A stretch of 64,000 bases of DNA from Streptomyces asoensis (GCF_016860545.1 NZ_BNEB01000003.1:2170001-2234000); one strand, 5' to 3'; shown: positions 51,772 through 60,534, numbered from the stretch's first letter. A program made the numbers and translations. The notes: generated by a model not told the origin, from the sequence alone.

Positions 51772-52958
51772 CTCCCACGCCCGCCACACGTAAACCGCCC
51801 ACCGCCGACACCGGCGCCGACGCCCCCGTCTTCTCGGTGGACGGCCTCTGGAAGGTCTTCGGACCCAAGGCCGGGCGCGTCCCGGCCGACCCGGAGCTGA
51901 CCGCCCTCGACCCCGCCGAACTGCGCGCCCGCACCGGCTGCACCGCCGCCGTCCGGGACGTCTCCTTCGACGTCCGCAAGGGCGAGGTCTTCGTCGTGAT
52001 GGGTCTGTCCGGCTCCGGCAAGTCCACCCTGGTGCGCTGTCTGACCCGGCTGATCGAGCCGACGGCCGGCACGATCGTCGTCGACGGCGAGGACGTCCGC
52101 GCGATGGACCGCGCCCGGCTGCGCGAACTGCGCAGGCACCGTGCCGCGATGGTCTTCCAGCACTTCGGCCTCCTCCCGCACCGCACGGTCCTCGACAACG
52201 TGGCCTACGGCCTGGAGATCCAGGGCATGGGCCGCGCCGAGCGGCGCGAGCGCGCGAAGGAGGTCGTCGACAAGGTCGGCCTGGCGGGCATGGAGCAGCG
52301 CAGGCCCGGCCAGCTCTCCGGCGGTCAGCGCCAGCGCGTGGGCCTGGCACGCGCGCTGGCCGTGGACCCCGAGGTCCTCCTCTTCGACGAGCCGTTCAGC
52401 GCGCTCGACCCGCTCATCCGGCGCGACATGCAGGAGGAGGTGGTCCGGCTGCACCGCGAGGAGGGCCGCACGATGGTCTTCATCACGCACGACCTCAGCG
52501 AGGCGCTGAAGCTCGGCGACCGCATCGCCCTGATGCGCGACGGACGGGTGGTGCAGCTCGGCACCCCCGAGGAGATCGTCGGCTCCCCGGCCGACGACTA
52601 CGTCCGCGAGTTCGTCCGCGACGTCCCCCGCGAGCAGGTCATGACCGTGCGCACGGCGATGCGGCCCGCGACCGCCGAGGAGGCGGGCGGCGGCCCGGCC
52701 GTGTCCCCCGGGGCCACCGTGTCCCAGGCGATCGAGGCCGTCGCCCGGGCGGGCGCCCCGGCCCGGGTCATGGACGCGGGCCGGTGCCTGGGCGTCGTCG
52801 ACCACGAGCGGCTGCTCGGCGTCGTCGCCGGCACCGAACCCGCCCCGGCCGTGCCCCGTCCCGGTGCCCCCGCGCAGACCGGGCCCGCGGCCGGCCCGCA
52901 CGGACGGGAGTCCGGACCCCTCGCGGTCGGGACGGAGCCCCGCAAGGAGGCGGTCTGA
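51768..52958 (+). CDS. glycine betaine/choline ABC importer, ATP-binding subunit
   Basis: 396 residues. Walker A VMGLSGSGKSTLVRCLTRL, Q-loop FQHFGLLPHRTVLDNVAYGL, signature LSGGQRQRVGLARALA, Walker B VLLFDEPFSALDPLIRRDM and switch FITHDLSEALKLGDRI. The long ProV/OpuAA-type N-terminus and the partial CBS-like C-terminus (VSQAIEAVARAGAPARVMDAGRCLGVV) are typical of osmolyte importers. Overlaps the previous gene by 4 bp and the next by 1 bp. Confidence 0.93.
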   Translation: MTPTPATRKPPTADTGADAPVFSVDGLWKVFGPKAGRVPADPELTALDPAELRARTGCTAAVRDVSFDVRKGEVFVVMGLSGSGKSTLVRCLTRLIEPTAGTIVVDGEDVRAMDRARLRELRRHRAAMVFQHFGLLPHRTVLDNVAYGLEIQGMGRAERRERAKEVVDKVGLAGMEQRRPGQLSGGQRQRVGLARALAVDPEVLLFDEPFSALDPLIRRDMQEEVVRLHREEGRTMVFITHDLSEALKLGDRIALMRDGRVVQLGTPEEIVGSPADDYVREFVRDVPREQVMTVRTAMRPATAEEAGGGPAVSPGATVSQAIEAVARAGAPARVMDAGRCLGVVDHERLLGVVAGTEPAPAVPRPGAPAQTGPAAGPHGRESGPLAVGTEPRKEAV

Positions 52959-54904
52959 TGGCCACGCTGACCACGTCCGCCCCCCGGGCCGCCCTCCCCG
53001 CCGTCCTGCGCAACCGGACGGTACGCAAGCTCCTGCTGCTCGCCCTCGTCGCCGCGGTCCTCGTGCCGCCGGCCGTCGTCCGCTGGGGCGGGGGCACCTG
53101 GCCGCACGCCCTCACCGTCGACCTGACCGGACCGCTCACCGGCGCCAGCGACTGGATCATCGACAACCGCGACAGCAACCCCCTGTTCACCTACTTCTTC
53201 GGCTACCTCAGCAACGGCGTCGTCCTCGCGGTGCGCGCCGTCTACCTGGTGCTGCTCGGCGCGGGCTGGGCCGGAGTCACCGCGGCGGCCGCGCTGGTCG
53301 CCTGGCGCGTCGCCGGGACACGGCTCGCGCTCGGCACCGCGGCTGCGTTCCTCGCCTGCGGACTGCTCGGCATGTGGGTGCCGACCATGCAGACCCTCGC
53401 CCTGATGGTCGTGGCCGTCCTGGCGTCCGTCGTCGTGGGCGCGCTGCTCGGCCTGGCCGGCGGCCTCTCCGCGCGCATGGACCGTGCCCTGCGCCCGGTC
53501 CTCGACACCATGCAGGTGCTGCCCGCCTTCGCCTACCTGCTCCCGGTCGTCCTCGTCTTCGGCATCGGCGTCCCGGCGGCCGTCCTGGCCACCGTCGTCT
53601 ACGCCGCCCCGCCCATGGCCCGGCTCACCGCGCTCGGCCTGCGCGGCGCCGACAAGGAGGTCCTGGAGGCCGTGGAGTCGCTGGGCGCGACCGCGCGCCA
53701 GCGCCTGCTCACCGCCCGGATCCCGCTGGCCCGCAGGGAACTCCTCCTCGGCCTCAACCAGACGATCATGATGGCGCTGTCGATGGCGGTCATCGCGTCG
53801 GTGATCGGCGCCGGTGGCCTCGGTGACCGCGTCTACCAGGCGCTGGCCTCGGTCGACGTGGGCGCGGCCCTCGCCGCGGGTATCCCCATCGTGCTGCTCG
53901 CCGTCGTCCTGGACCGGGTCACGGCCGCCGCCGGGAACAGCGGCGACGGCGAACCGGGCGGCCACCGCGCCGCCTGGGCCTGGGCCGCGGGCGCGGCCGT
54001 CGCCGTGGCCCTCGCCGGGCGCGCGGTGGGCCGGCTCGACTGGCCCGGCGGCTGGACGGTGTCCATCGCCCCGCCGGTCAATGACGCCGTCGGCTGGATG
54101 ACCGACCACCTCTACTCCGGGGTCCCGGTCATCGGCGGCACCGCCGACTGGGCAGGTCACTTCACCACCTGGGTCCTCGATCCCGTCCGGGCCGGACTCC
54201 AGGGCCTGCCCTGGTGGGCTGTCCTGCTGCTGGTCGCCGCGATCGCCTGGCCGATCGGCACCTGGCGGACCGCGCTGACCGCCGTCCTCGCGCTGGCCGC
54301 CACCGGGGTGCTCGGCGTGTGGGAACCCTCCCTGGACACCCTGTCCCAGGTGCTGGCCGCCGTCGCCGTCACCCTGGTCCTCGGGTTCGCGACCGGGATC
54401 GCCGCCGCCCGCAACGACCGTTTCGAACGGCTGCTGCGCCCGGTCCTGGACGTGTGCCAGACGATGCCGCAGTTCGTCTACCTGATCCCGGTCGTCGCCC
54501 TGTTCGGCGTCGGCCGCGCCCCCGCCGTCGCGGCGGCCGTCGTCTACGCGCTGCCCGCCGTCGTCCGCATCACCGCGCAGGGCCTGCGGCAGGTCGACGC
54601 GGCGGCGATGGAGTCGGCCCGCTCCCTCGGCGCGACCGGCACCCAGCAACTGCGCCAGGTCCAGCTGCCGCTGGCCCGGCCCGCGCTGCTGCTCGCGGTG
54701 AACCAGGGCGTGGTCCTCGTCCTCGCCGTCGTCATCATCGGCGGCCTGGTCGGCGGAGGGGCGCTCGGCTACGACGCCGTCTTCGGCCTCGCCCAGGGCG
54801 ACCTCGCCACCGGACTGGTGGCCGGCGCCGCGATCGTCTGCCTCGGTCTGATGCTCGACCGGGTCACCCAGCCCGCCGACCGGCGCGTGAAGAAGGGAGC
54901 GTGA
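52958..54904 (+). CDS. glycine betaine/choline ABC importer, duplicated permease fusion
   Basis: 648 residues, about twice an ordinary OpuAB/ProW permease. Two complete BPD-type permease halves are joined head to tail: the first has EAA loop EAVESLGATARQRLLTARIPLARRELLLGLNQ, the second MESARSLGATGTQQLRQVQLPLARPALLLAVNQ. Each half carries six or so spans and ends in the same GLGD/GLGYD-like motif. One protein can thus supply both permease halves of the importer. Fused permeases are common in actinobacterial betaine systems. Confidence 0.92.
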   Translation: MATLTTSAPRAALPAVLRNRTVRKLLLLALVAAVLVPPAVVRWGGGTWPHALTVDLTGPLTGASDWIIDNRDSNPLFTYFFGYLSNGVVLAVRAVYLVLLGAGWAGVTAAAALVAWRVAGTRLALGTAAAFLACGLLGMWVPTMQTLALMVVAVLASVVVGALLGLAGGLSARMDRALRPVLDTMQVLPAFAYLLPVVLVFGIGVPAAVLATVVYAAPPMARLTALGLRGADKEVLEAVESLGATARQRLLTARIPLARRELLLGLNQTIMMALSMAVIASVIGAGGLGDRVYQALASVDVGAALAAGIPIVLLAVVLDRVTAAAGNSGDGEPGGHRAAWAWAAGAAVAVALAGRAVGRLDWPGGWTVSIAPPVNDAVGWMTDHLYSGVPVIGGTADWAGHFTTWVLDPVRAGLQGLPWWAVLLLVAAIAWPIGTWRTALTAVLALAATGVLGVWEPSLDTLSQVLAAVAVTLVLGFATGIAAARNDRFERLLRPVLDVCQTMPQFVYLIPVVALFGVGRAPAVAAAVVYALPAVVRITAQGLRQVDAAAMESARSLGATGTQQLRQVQLPLARPALLLAVNQGVVLVLAVVIIGGLVGGGALGYDAVFGLAQGDLATGLVAGAAIVCLGLMLDRVTQPADRRVKKGA

Positions 54905-54905
54905 C

Positions 54906-55862
54906 ATGCGACTGCGTACCACTGCCCTCACCGCCGGGGCATCGGCGCTCCTGCTGCTCACCGGCTGCGGCGCCGCCGACATGACCAAGCAGGCCTCGCC
55001 CTTCGCCAACGCCCGGGGCGCGAAGACGGTCACCCTGTCCGTCCAGTCCTGGGTGGGCGCGCAGGCCAACGTGGCCGTCGCCCAGTACCTGCTGGAGCAC
55101 GAGCTCGGCTACCGCGTCGACACCGTGCAGGTCGACGAGGTACCCGCCTGGGACGCGCTCAGCCAGGGCCGGGTCGACGCGATCCTGGAGGACTGGGGCC
55201 ACCCCGACCAGGAGAAGCGCTACGTCGACGACAAGGCGACGATCGCCCGCGGCGGCGATCTCGGCGTCACCGGGCACATCGGCTGGTTCGTCCCGACGTA
55301 CTTCGCCGAGCAGCACCCGGACGTCACCGACTGGAAGAACCTGAACAAGTACGCCGAGCAGTTCCGCACCGCGGAGAGCGGCGGCAAGGGCCAGCTCATG
55401 GACGGTTCGCCGTCCTACGTCACCAACGACAAGGCCCTGGTGAAGAACCTGAAGCTGGACTACCAGGTCGTCTTCGCCGGTTCCGAGGCGGCCCAGATCA
55501 CCCAGATGAGGCAGTTCGCCAAGGAGAAGAAGCCCTTCCTCACCTACTGGTACGCCCCGCAGTGGCTGTTCGAGAAGGTCCCGATGACCGAGGTGAAGCT
55601 GCCCGCCTACAAGGAGGGCTGCGACGCGGAGCCGGACAAGGTCGCCTGCGCCTATCCGCACACCCCGCTCCAGAAGTACCTCAACGCGGACTTCGCCAAG
55701 GACGGCGGGCGGGCGGCGGCCTTCCTGAAGAGGTTCAAGTGGACGACCGAGGACCAGAACGACGTGGCTCTCATGATCGCCGACCAGAAGCTCACCCCGC
55801 AGGAAGCCGCGAAGAAGTGGGTGGACAGCCACGCGTCGACCTGGAAGGCGTGGCTGTCCTGA
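54906..55862 (+). CDS. glycine betaine/choline-binding lipoprotein
   Basis: 318 residues. Signal peptide ending in lipobox LLLTGCGAA, so it is a lipid-anchored extracytoplasmic protein. OpuAC/ProX fold: VTLSVQSWVGAQANVAVAQYLLE, AWDALSQGRVDAILEDWG and GHIGWFVPTYFAEQHPDVTDW, with the tryptophans and tyrosines (PSYVTND, FLTYWYAPQWLF) that form the aromatic cage for the trimethylammonium group. Whether choline or betaine is preferred cannot be told. It is the last gene of the operon. Confidence 0.93.
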   Translation: MRLRTTALTAGASALLLLTGCGAADMTKQASPFANARGAKTVTLSVQSWVGAQANVAVAQYLLEHELGYRVDTVQVDEVPAWDALSQGRVDAILEDWGHPDQEKRYVDDKATIARGGDLGVTGHIGWFVPTYFAEQHPDVTDWKNLNKYAEQFRTAESGGKGQLMDGSPSYVTNDKALVKNLKLDYQVVFAGSEAAQITQMRQFAKEKKPFLTYWYAPQWLFEKVPMTEVKLPAYKEGCDAEPDKVACAYPHTPLQKYLNADFAKDGGRAAAFLKRFKWTTEDQNDVALMIADQKLTPQEAAKKWVDSHASTWKAWLS

Positions 55863-55871
55863 GCGCCGGCG

Positions 55872-56609
55872 CTACAGCAGCTCGGCGCCGACCGCCCGCA
55901 GGGCGGCCGCCGCGAACCGCTGGAAGCCCGGCCCGAACGTGACCCGGGTGGCCCCGAGTCCGCCGAGCACGGCGGGCGAGGGGCCCTCGCCGTCCACCCG
56001 GCCGCCCGCGTTGAGCGGACCGGCGATCCCGGCCCGCAGCAGCGGCAGGACCGTGGGCGGGGCGCCGATCGGGTAGACGCAGTCGGCGCCGGCGGCGACA
56101 TAGGCGGCCGCCCGCGCGATCGCGTCCGAGGGATCGCCGTCGCCGTGCGCGAAGGTGTCGACGCGCGCGTTGACGAAGAGCCGGCCGCCCGCCGCCTCCC
56201 GCACCCCGGCGAGCCGGTCGGCCTGCTCGTGCGGGTCCCGCAGGACACCGTCCACCGAGTCCTCCAGGTTGCAGCCGACCGCGCCGGTCTCCAGCAGCCG
56301 CTCCACCAGCTCCCGCGGCGCCAGCCCGTACCCGCCCTCGACGTCCGCCGACACCGGCACGTCCACCGCCCGGACGATCCGGGCGACCGCCGCGAACATC
56401 TCGCCGGCCGGGGTCCGCCCGTCCGCGTACCCGAGCGAGGCGGCGACCCCCGCGCTCGGCGTCGCCAGCGCCGGGAACCCGGCCTCCTCGAAGACCCGGG
56501 CGGCGGCCGCGTCCCACGGGCCGGGCAGCACCAGGGGATCGCCGGGCAGCCGGCCGTGGTGCAGGGCGCGGAAGAGGTCCGCCTTGCTCATGACGTCCGC
56601 CGCGCTCAC
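55872..56609 (-). CDS. isocitrate lyase/PEP mutase family protein
   Basis: 245 residues. MSKADLFRALHHGRLPGDPLVLPGPWDAAAARVFEEAGFPALATPSAGVAASLGYADG, then VPVSADVEGGYG (metal-binding Asp) and VGCNLEDSVDGVLRDPHEQADRL, typical of the small PEP mutase-like subfamily of 2-methylisocitrate-lyase relatives. The KKCGH-type loop of true isocitrate lyase is absent. Reaction unknown; many members are carboxy-bond lyases. Start at GTG 56609 gives a GTGA overlap with the AhpD-like stop; ATG 56591 is an alternative. The 3' end is 10 bp from the betaine operon, convergent. Confidence 0.85.
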   Translation of the reverse strand: MSAADVMSKADLFRALHHGRLPGDPLVLPGPWDAAAARVFEEAGFPALATPSAGVAASLGYADGRTPAGEMFAAVARIVRAVDVPVSADVEGGYGLAPRELVERLLETGAVGCNLEDSVDGVLRDPHEQADRLAGVREAAGGRLFVNARVDTFAHGDGDPSDAIARAAAYVAAGADCVYPIGAPPTVLPLLRAGIAGPLNAGGRVDGEGPSPAVLGGLGATRVTFGPGFQRFAAAALRAVGAELL

Positions 56610-57076
56610 GGTGTGCGACCGCCCGGCGGGACACGGCGTGCCACCATCACCCGGTTCCAGCTGTTGATGGCGGTGATCAGCGCGACGAGATGGGCCAGCC
56701 GCGGTGCGTCGAAGTGCTCGGCGGCCCGCTCGTACACCGCGTCCGGCACGAAGCCTCCCCCGGAGGCGGACGCCCGGGTGCCCCCGGTCAGGACGGTCAC
56801 CGCCTCCGTCAGCGCGAGCGCGGCACGCTCCCGCTCGTCGTAGACGTCCCCCGCCTCCTCCCACGCGCTCAGCAGATCCAGCTGCCGCCGACTCACCCCG
56901 TGGTCGCGGGCGATCGCGAGGTGCATGTCGAGACAGAAGGCGCAGTGGTTGAGCTGGGAGGCGCGGATCACGACGAGTTCGGCGAGCGCGGGGTCGCCCA
57001 GTCCGCGCTTCGCGGCCGCGCTGAGCTCCGACATGGCCCGGGCGACCTCGCGGTCGAGGAGGTCCGTGCGGCTCAT
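56606..57076 (-). CDS. AhpD-like carboxymuconolactone decarboxylase family protein
   Basis: 156 residues. The CxxC-x-DxH redox motif is complete (QLNHCAFCLDMHLAIARDHG). Family members such as AhpD use this pair as a peroxidase or disulphide reductase. An ATGA overlap joins it to the preceding AhpD-like gene. A glycine/serine insert (GGTRASASGGGF) interrupts the usual helix. Confidence 0.9.
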   Translation of the reverse strand: MSRTDLLDREVARAMSELSAAAKRGLGDPALAELVVIRASQLNHCAFCLDMHLAIARDHGVSRRQLDLLSAWEEAGDVYDERERAALALTEAVTVLTGGTRASASGGGFVPDAVYERAAEHFDAPRLAHLVALITAINSWNRVMVARRVPPGGRTP

Positions 57077-57591
57077 GCGCGCGCCTTCGCCCGGTAGTGC
57101 CCCGGCACCAGCCGGCAGGTCACGCCGAACCGGTTCCACGCGTTGATCACCGTGATCGCGGCGATCAGCTGCGCCAGCTCGGCCTCCTCGAAGTGCCCGG
57201 CGGCCCGCTCGTACACCTCGTCGGGCACGAAGCCCTCCGTCAGTACGGTCACGGCCTCCGTCAGGGCCAGCGCCGCGAGTTCCCGCCCGGTGTAGAAGTG
57301 CTCCGACTCCTCCCAGGCGCTGAGCTGGACGATCCGCTCGACGCTCTCGCCCGCCGCGAGCGCGTCCTTGCTGTGCAGGTCGACGCAGAGCGCGCAGCGG
57401 TTGAGCTGCGAGGCGCGGATCCGCACCAGTTCGACCAGCTTGGGGTCGAGACCGCGGCGGGCGGCGGCGTCGAGCCGGAGCATCGCCTGGAACACCTCGG
57501 GTGCGTGCTCGGACCAGTTCAGCCGGGGCGTGTGGGCGGGGGCGTACGGAACCTGTTCGTCGGTGGCCGTGAGGGGCGCGTGCGTCGTCAT
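57073..57591 (-). CDS. AhpD-like carboxymuconolactone decarboxylase family protein
   Basis: 172 residues. Motif QLNRCALCVDLHSKDALAAGE. It starts the three-gene leftward unit AhpD-AhpD-PEP mutase. Its ATG lies 7 nt after a minus-strand -10 box TAGGGT (57604-57599), so the transcript is probably leaderless. The divergent MocR gene is the likely regulator. Confidence 0.9.
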   Translation of the reverse strand: MTTHAPLTATDEQVPYAPAHTPRLNWSEHAPEVFQAMLRLDAAARRGLDPKLVELVRIRASQLNRCALCVDLHSKDALAAGESVERIVQLSAWEESEHFYTGRELAALALTEAVTVLTEGFVPDEVYERAAGHFEEAELAQLIAAITVINAWNRFGVTCRLVPGHYRAKARA

Positions 57592-57638
57592 GGTCTCGAC
57601 CCTAGGAGCGGGGCAGCCCAGGAGTATGGTCCATTTCC
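57592..57638. promoter_or_regulatory. 47-bp divergent control region, leaderless in both directions
   Basis: Minus-strand -10 TAGGGT (57604-57599) serves the AhpD gene; plus-strand TATGGT (57625-57630) serves mocR, 8 nt before its ATG. ATGGTCCAT (57626-57634) is a 9-bp palindrome over the mocR -10 and over the expected -35 of the other promoter, so one MocR site could repress both. Confidence 0.55.
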
Positions 57639-59057
57639 ATGGCGAGATCCTGGGCCACTTTCGGCGTCGACCTGCACCTGGAACCCACCGGACCGCGGCT
57701 GCGCCGGGGCCTGACGGACGCCCTGCGCGAGGCCGTCCGCGGCGGCCGGCTGCCCTCCGGCGCCAGGCTCCCCTCCTCGCGCTCGCTCGCCGCCGACCTC
57801 GGCATCGCCCGCAACACGGTCGCCGAGGCGTACGCCGACCTCGTCGCCGAGGGCTGGCTCACCGCCCGCCAGGGTTCCGGCACCCGGGTCGCCGAGGGCC
57901 GGCAGGTCCCGCCGCCGGGCGTCCGGCCGCACCGCCCGGAGCGTCCCCGGCCCGCCTACGACCTGCGCCCCGGCACCCCCGACCTCGGTTCCTTCCCGCG
58001 CGCCGAGTGGCTCAGGGCGGCCCGCCGCGCCCTCACGGCGGCCCCCTCGGACGCCCTCGGGTACGGCGATCCCCGCGGCCGGACCGAACTGCGCACCGCC
58101 CTCGCCGGCTACCTCGCCCGGACCCGCGGAGTGCGCGCCGACCCCGGACACCTGGTGATCTGCGGGGGGTTCGCGCACGGCCTGAAGCTGCTCACCACCG
58201 TGCTGCGGGCCCGGGGAACCCGCACGATCGCCGTCGAGTCGTACGGCCTGGACGAGCACCGGCTGCTGCTGACGGCGGCCGGTCTCGCCACGACCCCGCT
58301 GCCCGTCGACGGACAGGGCGCCGACCCGGGGCCGCTGAAGGACGCCGGGGCGGTCCTGCTGACCCCCGCCCACCAGTTCCCGATGGGCGTGCCGCTGCGC
58401 CACGACCGCCGCGCGGCCGTCGTGGACTGGGCCCGCCACACCGGCGGGCTGGTCCTGGAGGACGACTACGACGGCGAGTTCCGCTACGACCGCCAGCCCG
58501 TCGGCGCCCTCCAGGGGCTCGGCCCGGACCACGTCGTGTACCTCGGCACGGCCAGCAAGTCGCTGGCCCCCGGGCTGCGCCTCGGCTGGATGGTACTGCC
58601 GCCGGACGTGGTGGGGGAGGTGGCGGCCGCCAAGGGCGGGGTGGACACCTGCGGGGCCCTGGACCAGCTGACCCTGGCGGAGTTCATCACCTCGGGTGCC
58701 TACGACCGGCACGTCCGGGCGGCCCGGCTGCGCTACCGCAGGCGCCGTGACGCGCTGGTCGCTGCCCTCGCCGCCCGTGCCCCCGGGATCCGCGTCACCG
58801 GTATCGCGGCAGGCCTGCACGCCGTCCTGCGGCTGCCGCCCGGGACCCAGGACGCGGTGGTGCGGGCGGCCGCCCGGCAGGGCCTGGCCCTCGACGGCCT
58901 CACCCGGCGCTACCGCCACCCCGACGCGGTCGACGAGCCGCCCGACGCCCTGGTCGTCGGCTACGGCACCCCGCCGGACCACGCCTGGGCCGGCGCGCTG
59001 GACGCCCTGTGTACGGCATTGCGCGAAGCGCTGTCCGACCGGGAGAACGCTTCCTGA
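57639..59057 (+). CDS. MocR-family (GntR HTH / aminotransferase-fold) regulator
   Basis: 472 residues. Residues 15-80: winged HTH (LRRGLTDALREAVRGGRLPSGARLPSSRSLAADLGIARNTVAEAYADLVAEGWLTARQGSGTRVA). Residues 100-470: fold-type I aminotransferase with the PLP lysine in YLGTASKSLAPGLRLGWM and Asp/Tyr in LEDDYDGEFRYDRQPVGAL. MocR/PdxR proteins sense PLP plus an amine or amino acid. Divergent from two AhpD genes; another AhpD gene follows 41 bp downstream. Confidence 0.93.
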   Translation: MARSWATFGVDLHLEPTGPRLRRGLTDALREAVRGGRLPSGARLPSSRSLAADLGIARNTVAEAYADLVAEGWLTARQGSGTRVAEGRQVPPPGVRPHRPERPRPAYDLRPGTPDLGSFPRAEWLRAARRALTAAPSDALGYGDPRGRTELRTALAGYLARTRGVRADPGHLVICGGFAHGLKLLTTVLRARGTRTIAVESYGLDEHRLLLTAAGLATTPLPVDGQGADPGPLKDAGAVLLTPAHQFPMGVPLRHDRRAAVVDWARHTGGLVLEDDYDGEFRYDRQPVGALQGLGPDHVVYLGTASKSLAPGLRLGWMVLPPDVVGEVAAAKGGVDTCGALDQLTLAEFITSGAYDRHVRAARLRYRRRRDALVAALAARAPGIRVTGIAAGLHAVLRLPPGTQDAVVRAAARQGLALDGLTRRYRHPDAVDEPPDALVVGYGTPPDHAWAGALDALCTALREALSDRENAS

Positions 59058-59091
59058 ATTCCTTTTGCCGGACGGAATTCCCGGATAGAGT
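59056..59091 (+). promoter_or_regulatory. leaderless promoter with flanking inverted repeat
   Basis: TTTTGC (59063-59068), 17 nt, TAGAGT (59086-59091), then 7 nt to ATG 59099. GAATTCC (59056-59062) and GGAATTC (59074-59080) flank the -35 as a perfect 7-bp inverted repeat with 11-bp spacing. Confidence 0.55.
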
Positions 59092-59098
59092 CACCCCC

Positions 59099-59587
59099 AT
59101 GACTGACAGCAATTCCGTGTCCCGTGTGGCGCTCAAGAAGACGACCCCCGAAGTTTCGGCCGCGATGGGTTCCCTGCACGCCGCCGCCGTTTCCGCCGCC
59201 CGGGACGCCAAGGTCGAACCCGAGATACTCGAACTGGTCAGGATCCGCGCCTCCCAGCTCAACGGCTGCGCGTTCTGCCTCGACATGCACACCAAGGACG
59301 CCCGCGCGCAGGGCGAGACCGAGCAGCGGATCTACGCGCTCGACGCCTGGCGGGAGACGCCCTTCTTCACCGGACGGGAGCGCGCCGCACTGGAGTTGAC
59401 CGAGGCGGTGACCCTGGTGCGCGACGGGCACGTCCCGGACGCGGTGTACGCGCAGGCTGCGGAGGTCTTCGACGAGGCGCAGCTGGCGGCGCTGATCTGG
59501 GCGGCCACCGTCATCAACGCGTACAACCGCATCGCGATCGCGACGCGCATGGTCCCGGGGGCCCATCAGCCGGCCCCGAAGCAGTAG
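59099..59587 (+). CDS. AhpD-like carboxymuconolactone decarboxylase family protein
   Basis: 162 residues, third of its kind within 2.5 kb. Motif QLNGCAFCLDMHTKDARAQGE is intact. About 45-50% identical by eye to the two leftward genes, so probably a local duplicate. ATG 59099 has no ribosome site; the transcript is predicted leaderless. Confidence 0.9.
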   Translation: MTDSNSVSRVALKKTTPEVSAAMGSLHAAAVSAARDAKVEPEILELVRIRASQLNGCAFCLDMHTKDARAQGETEQRIYALDAWRETPFFTGRERAALELTEAVTLVRDGHVPDAVYAQAAEVFDEAQLAALIWAATVINAYNRIAIATRMVPGAHQPAPKQ

Positions 59588-59611
59588 CCGGATCGGGCAC
59601 CGGAAAATCTC

Positions 59612-59641
59612 CGCCCTTTCCGGAGAATTCCGGAAAGGGCG
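59612..59641. terminator. hairpin after the third AhpD gene
   Basis: A perfect 12-bp stem, CGCCCTTTCCGG (59612-59623) with 59630-59641, loop AGAATT. Confidence 0.7.
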
Positions 59642-59651
59642 CGGCGAATAC

Positions 59652-59684
59652 GGGCGCCGGCGATATCCGCCGGTGCCCTTTTCC
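59652..59684 (+). terminator. intrinsic terminator with T-tract
   Basis: GGGCGCCGGCG (59652-59662) pairs with CGCCGGTGCCC (59668-59678) with one G-T pair; TTTTCCTTT follows. It is the only classical T-tailed terminator seen in the window, second of two in tandem. Confidence 0.82.
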
Positions 59685-59723
59685 TTTATGGATTCCGAAC
59701 GCGCCCCGGTATTCCGCGCGCGG

Positions 59724-60524
59724 CTAGAAATCCGGCAGCGGCTCCGACAGGTCGTCCAGCCACTCGCGCCACCGGGCCGCCCGCACCGCGGGGCCGGCGG
59801 TCATCGTCCCCCCGGTCCAGCCGGTCACCGGCCGGATGCCGTGCAGCGCGTTCACCAGCCACACCTCGCGGCCGTCCAGCTCGGACAGGGTCCGTTCGCG
59901 CGCGGCGACCGGGATGCCGAGACGCTCGGCCCGCTCCCGTACGAGGGCGACGGTCACCCCCGGCAGGACGGGCAGCCGGGGCGGCGGCAGACACAGGGTG
60001 TCGTCCTCCCACCACAGCACGCTCGCGGTGGCCGACTCCAGCACTTCCCCGGACGGCCCGACCAGCACCGCGTCCTGCGCCCCCGCCTCGACCGCCCGGC
60101 CGCGCACCCCGGCCAGGAGCTCCAGGTCCGGGCCCTTGCGGCGGGCCGCCGTGCGCCCGTCCGGCCGGCCCACCGACCAGAGCCGGACCTCCGTGCCCAG
60201 CGGCGGGGCGGGCCGCAACCGCAACCGCAGCGAACCGGCGACGAGTTCGACCCGGGGGAACCACTGCCCGGTGCGCGGCAGCGCCGCGGTCACGTCCTGC
60301 CAGAATGCGACGAGCCCGCGCGGCCCCGGACCCCCGCCGGCCTGCGCACAGGAGCCCAGGAACCGCTCCCGGTGCAGACCGTACCCGCGCACCCGCCCCT
60401 CGCCGACCAGCCACGAGTCCGCGACCAGCAGCGGCCCGTCCGCCGGGGAACCCGTGACCGCGACCAGCCCGCGACCGGGCGCCCACGCCGACAGACCCTC
60501 GGCGAGGGTCGGTTGTGCACCCAC
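59724..60524 (-). CDS. class IV aminotransferase (aminodeoxychorismate lyase / branched-chain type)
   Basis: 266 residues; GTG 60524 with GAGGAGG seven bases upstream. Fold-type IV PLP enzyme. GYGLHRERFLGSC at the N-terminus and the conserved pair AGAQDAVLVGPSGEVLESATASVLWW ... LPVLPGVTVALVRERAERLGI are typical; the E of EVLESATAS and the LPGVTV block are conserved. The expected catalytic lysine in the RxxGPDL region (RRKGPDLELLAGV) is present. It may be PabC-like or part of a specialised pathway with its neighbours. 10 bp downstream of the monooxygenase gene. Confidence 0.8.
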   Translation of the reverse strand: MGAQPTLAEGLSAWAPGRGLVAVTGSPADGPLLVADSWLVGEGRVRGYGLHRERFLGSCAQAGGGPGPRGLVAFWQDVTAALPRTGQWFPRVELVAGSLRLRLRPAPPLGTEVRLWSVGRPDGRTAARRKGPDLELLAGVRGRAVEAGAQDAVLVGPSGEVLESATASVLWWEDDTLCLPPPRLPVLPGVTVALVRERAERLGIPVAARERTLSELDGREVWLVNALHGIRPVTGWTGGTMTAGPAVRAARWREWLDDLSEPLPDF

Positions 60525-60534
60525 TCGGTCCTCC

